From assembly GCA_010365175.1 (NCBI GenBank), contig JAAFGW010000038.1:1-14594 (forward strand): a stretch of 14,594 nt of DNA. The letters are read 5' to 3'. The notes beneath the pieces were generated by a model. That model was given only the letters and a program-made list of their open reading frames with translations. It had not been told where the DNA came from and searched no databases. The number at the start of each line of letters is the position of its first letter. Position 1 is the first letter of the stretch. A program made the position numbers and the translations under genes. The DNA comes from Sulfuriferula multivorans (lineage in GTDB: Bacteria; Pseudomonadota; Gammaproteobacteria; Burkholderiales; Thiobacillaceae). Shown in pieces: positions 14,403 through 14,594 of this stretch.

Positions 14403-14594
14403 ATGAAAACAAACCTGCAATTTCCGGCTCACGCCATGCTCAACAAAGTGCCTGAAGTCACGTTGTATTTTTGGGTCATCAAGATACTGGCCACCACGGT
14501 AGGGGAAACCGCCGCCGATTTTCTGAACTTCAACCTGCACCTGGGGCTGAACAATACGACCTTGATCATGAGTGCTCTGCTTGCTGCCGTTCTT
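14403..14594 (+). CDS. Second DUF347-repeat membrane protein, cut by window edge
   Basis: Only the first 64 codons are in the window and the frame is open to the edge. The N-terminal part, AMLNKVPEVTLYFWVIKILATTVGETAADF, closely parallels ALSKVPAVTLMFWIVKIAATTLGETGGDA of the preceding gene, with the same G-E-T-x-x-D core. It is therefore a tandem paralogue of that gene, probably co-transcribed (26 bp gap). The copies have already diverged, for example in the N-terminal extension KTNLQFPAH and the segment after the core (LNFNLHLGLN). The upstream sequence has no strong Shine-Dalgarno. Function is unknown. Confidence 0.82.
   Translation, partial: MKTNLQFPAHAMLNKVPEVTLYFWVIKILATTVGETAADFLNFNLHLGLNNTTLIMSALLAAVL

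Noticed and set aside
1..14594. CRISPR array, tRNA, rRNA, insertion sequence or integrase
   Set aside because: No regularly spaced repeat array, no tRNA-like or rRNA-like sequence and no transposase or integrase frame was seen.

Overview
The window looks like a chromosomal or genomic-island segment of a betaproteobacterium. Coding density is high, genes overlap at start and stop codons, base composition is moderately GC-rich, and the gene families (HME-RND efflux, DUF3240, HupE/UreJ, CzcI-like, a cytochrome c5-like lipoprotein) are typical of metal-exposed Burkholderiales, Nitrosomonadales or Thiobacillus-like bacteria. The genus cannot be fixed by reading alone.

Layout. (1) 45-1382, plus strand: a cytochrome c5-like lipoprotein followed 6 bp later by a zinc-ribbon/transmembrane/Sel1-repeat protein. 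(2) 1504-2784, minus strand: an MFS exporter of the EntS-like (MFS_3) type, convergent with the first pair. (3) 10498 down to 2893, minus strand: a compact metal-efflux operon. In transcription order it encodes a His-rich CzcI-like protein, a membrane-fusion protein (CzcB-like), an RND pump (CzcA-like), a DUF3240 protein, an outer-membrane factor (CzcC-like), a HupE/UreJ family membrane protein and a membrane-anchored protein of unknown function. Most junctions overlap or are separated by fewer than 20 bp. (4) 10502-10882: a gene-free regulatory stretch with a sigma70-like promoter, a CTTAAG-N5-CTTAAG direct repeat and a long AT-rich inverted repeat. (5) 12960 down to 10883, minus strand: an OmpR-family response regulator and its sensor kinase, overlapping by 4 bp. 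(6) 13129 to the right edge, plus strand, divergent from the regulator: a PepSY-domain periplasmic protein with an acidic/His tail, a rho-independent terminator, then two tandem DUF347 (COG4705) membrane proteins, the second cut by the window edge.

Working model. The two-component system probably senses a periplasmic metal or cation, and controls the downstream efflux operon and perhaps the divergent PepSY gene. The RND, fusion and outer-membrane proteins would form a trans-envelope export complex. The pump lacks the three copper/silver-binding methionines of CusA and the first TM4 aspartate of the classical Zn/Co/Cd pump CzcA, so its substrate is open. DUF3240, HupE and the anchored protein are unusual additions that may make a distinctive accessory module. 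The tandem DUF347 proteins, with four internal repeats each carrying an aspartate, are the least characterised part and a candidate for an undescribed transport function linked to the same regulatory locus.
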